Below the pieces are notes generated by a model that was not told the DNA's origin, searched no databases, and worked only from the letters and a program-made list of their open reading frames with translations. This document shows positions 62,623 through 64,000 of a stretch of DNA of 64,000 bases, in pieces. Made by a program: the position numbers and the translations under genes. The stretch is taken from positions 1,656,189-1,720,188 of the forward strand of contig NZ_JAJGAK010000001.1 of the NCBI RefSeq assembly GCF_020866925.1, in the 5' to 3' direction. Positions within the stretch are counted from its first letter, which is position 1. Each line of letters starts with the position of its first letter. This stretch comes from Noviluteimonas lactosilytica. Lineage in GTDB: Bacteria; Pseudomonadota; Gammaproteobacteria; Xanthomonadales; Xanthomonadaceae.

Positions 62623-63723
62623 TCACAGGCGAAGCGGCATCACCACGTGGCGGCACTTCTCGTTCCCGGCTTCGCGAACAAGCGCCGAGGAGTTGGCATC
62701 GCGCAGCTGCAGGACAACATGCTCGTCGCGCAGTGCGGAGAGGGCGTCCAGCAGATAGTTGACGTTGAAGCCGATCGCCAGGCCGTCGACGCGCGTATCG
62801 GCCTCGATCTCTTCCTGGGCTTCTTCCTGTTCCGGGTTATGCGCGTTGATCTTCAGCTGGCCGGGCGAGACCTCGATGCGGACGCCGCGGTACTTCTCGT
62901 TCGACAGGATCGCCGCGCGCTGCAGGGCAGCCCGCAGCACTTCGCGATCGACCTTGACCTCGCGGTCGGCGCCGATCGGGATCACCGCTTCATAGTCGGG
63001 GAAACGCCCGTCGATCAGCTTGCTGGTGAACGTCACATCGTCGCGCTTCACGCGGATGTGGTTGCGGCCGACTTCGAGCTCGAGTTCGCGATCGCCGCCT
63101 TCGAGCAAACGCTGCAATTCCTGCACGCCCTTGCGCGGCACGATGATCTGGCGCTTGGCCTGGGCACCGCCGTCGAGCGGCGATTCGCACAGCGCCAGGC
63201 GATGTCCGTCGGTGGCCACGCAGCGCAGCGCCTTGTCGCGCAGATCGAACAGCAGACCGTTGAGGTAGTAACGGACGTCCTGCTGCGCCATCGCAAACGC
63301 GGTGCGCTCGATCAGTTCCTTCAGGCCCGCCTCCGGCACACGCACGCGCTCGGTGGCTTCAACCTCGTCGACTGACGGGAAGTCGTTCGCGGGAAGGCTC
63401 GCCAGAGTGAAGCGGCTGCGTCCGGCCTGGACGGTGATCTTGTCGCCCGACTGCGAGACCGTGACCTTGCTGCCATCGGGCAGGGCGCGAACGATCTCGA
63501 AGAGCTTGCGGGCGGGAATCGTCGTCTCGCCGTCCTGCGCGTCATCGACGGCATGGCGCGCGACCATCTCGACTTCCAGGTCCGTGCCCGTCAGCGAGAG
63601 CTGCCCACCACGCACCTGTACCAGCAGGTTGGCGAGGACCGGGAGGGTCTGTCGGCGTTCGACCACGTTGACGACTTGCGCCAACGGCTTCAGGAAGACT
63701 TCGCGTTGCAGGCTGAAACGCAT
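62623..63723 (-). CDS. dnaN: DNA polymerase III beta sliding clamp
   Basis: A 366-residue clamp with three repeated domains, starting MRFSLQREVFLKPL and ending HVVMPLRL. Typical blocks are LLVQVRGGQLSLTGTDLEVEM, ATDGHRLALCE and FNVNYLLDAL, the last contributing to the hydrophobic client-binding cleft with the C-terminal MPLRL. It encircles DNA and tethers polymerases. GGGGAA precedes ATG 63723. It follows the dnaA-dnaN intergenic region. Confidence 0.97.
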   Translation of the reverse strand: MRFSLQREVFLKPLAQVVNVVERRQTLPVLANLLVQVRGGQLSLTGTDLEVEMVARHAVDDAQDGETTIPARKLFEIVRALPDGSKVTVSQSGDKITVQAGRSRFTLASLPANDFPSVDEVEATERVRVPEAGLKELIERTAFAMAQQDVRYYLNGLLFDLRDKALRCVATDGHRLALCESPLDGGAQAKRQIIVPRKGVQELQRLLEGGDRELELEVGRNHIRVKRDDVTFTSKLIDGRFPDYEAVIPIGADREVKVDREVLRAALQRAAILSNEKYRGVRIEVSPGQLKINAHNPEQEEAQEEIEADTRVDGLAIGFNVNYLLDALSALRDEHVVLQLRDANSSALVREAGNEKCRHVVMPLRL

Positions 63724-63889
63724 GCTGTCTGGTTCCCCGGATCCAAGCTCTGGAAGGATGGATAAATCAAAAGAGTGGTGGTGCTGGTGTAGCGAAAATC
63801 TGGGTGTTTCGGGTTTAACTGTTTGATCTTGAAACGTTTATTGTCGTGAGCAAAGCGTGTACAAACCGCCCTGCTGCACCGGGAAAAGT

Positions 63890-63898
63890 TGTGGATAA
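63890..63898 (-). promoter_or_regulatory. DnaA box (perfect)
   Basis: TGTGGATAA on the plus strand, i.e. TTATCCACA on the minus strand. Confidence 0.85.
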
Positions 63899-63926
63899 CA
63901 AATCGGCCCCCTGGTCGGCGGACGGC

Positions 63927-63935
63927 TTATCCACA
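63927..63935 (+). promoter_or_regulatory. DnaA box (perfect)
   Basis: TTATCCACA, 28 bases from the inverted box at 63890-63898. Confidence 0.85.
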
Positions 63936-63948
63936 ACTTGCCCCGCAC

Positions 63949-64000
63949 TCATTCACTGAGTTTGCGGATGAGCTTGTCCCAGTCCTCCCGCAACTTGCCG
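63949..64000 (-). CDS. dnaA: 3' end of dnaA (rest outside window)
   Basis: The last 16 codons read GKLREDWDKLIRKLSE then TGA, consistent with the C-terminal helix of DnaA domain IV. Gene order dnaA-dnaN-recF-gyrB and the DnaA boxes downstream support the call; only the tail is visible. Confidence 0.75.
   Translation of the reverse strand, partial: GKLREDWDKLIRKLSE

Larger units (their letters stand above)
63724..63948. other. dnaA-dnaN intergenic region, candidate part of oriC
   Basis: 225 bases, distinctly A/T-richer than the genes around it (for example GATAAATCAAAAG, TTTAACTG and AACGTTTATTG). It has two perfect DnaA boxes in opposite orientation and one weak match (TTATCCATC, 63757-63765, complement). 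It also must contain the dnaN promoter. Confidence 0.65.

Overview
This is an ordinary chromosomal segment of a high-GC gammaproteobacterium, most likely Xanthomonadaceae and Lysobacter-like. The evidence is strong G/C third-position bias, a gyrB-recF-dnaN-dnaA block at the right edge, alpha/beta glycyl-tRNA synthetase, Xanthomonas-type single genes (DUF465, PA0069-type radical SAM, SYLF, ECF sigma/kinase pair) and a thermolysin-family protease with PPC and P domains beside a secreted ricin-fold protein. Genus is inference. I see no rRNA, tRNA, IS element, prophage or CRISPR array. The region looks like core genome with a few accessory genes.

Left part (1-20 kb): the 3' end of a dolichol-phosphate-mannose-like glycosyltransferase and an orphan LpxB-N domain protein; rpmB-rpmG; a leftward desaturase, EF-hand protein, acs group; mutM; an ECF sigma factor with a transmembrane Ser/Thr kinase-TPR protein; tdk; rep and a GNAT; an e(P4)-type phosphatase; a lipoprotein coupled to plsB; an atypical NYN-domain gene; ttcA and rdgC. 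Two intergenic stretches (about 13.7 and 17.95 kb) look like small-RNA genes with promoter and terminator.

Middle (20-45 kb): a YgjP-like metallopeptidase; a hydrolase coupled to hemH; a SYLF protein; tatABC; a glutamine amidotransferase divergent from glyQS; tamAB; the ricin-fold protein; the M4 protease; an Asp-box lipoprotein; mnmG. Between mnmG and a Tyr/Gly-rich lipoprotein lies the most striking unannotated element: a sigma-54-like promoter followed by a roughly 114-nt RNA with GGA motifs in hairpin loops and a very strong terminator, i.e. a candidate CsrA/RsmA-titrating sRNA.

Right part (45-64 kb): a threonine-dehydratase-like enzyme; an NTF2-like protein; an ArnT-like transferase; fbp; a small histidine kinase/receiver pair; a radical SAM protein; cardiolipin synthase; pdxJ; a leftward tonB-exbB-exbD-exbD energy-transduction operon whose promoter is wrapped in three GC-palindrome arms; a TPR protein; an M48 protease; then gyrB, recF, dnaN, the dnaA-dnaN intergenic region with two perfect DnaA boxes, and the last codons of dnaA. 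Two parS-like 16-mers flank the 5' half of recF, consistent with a position next to the replication origin.
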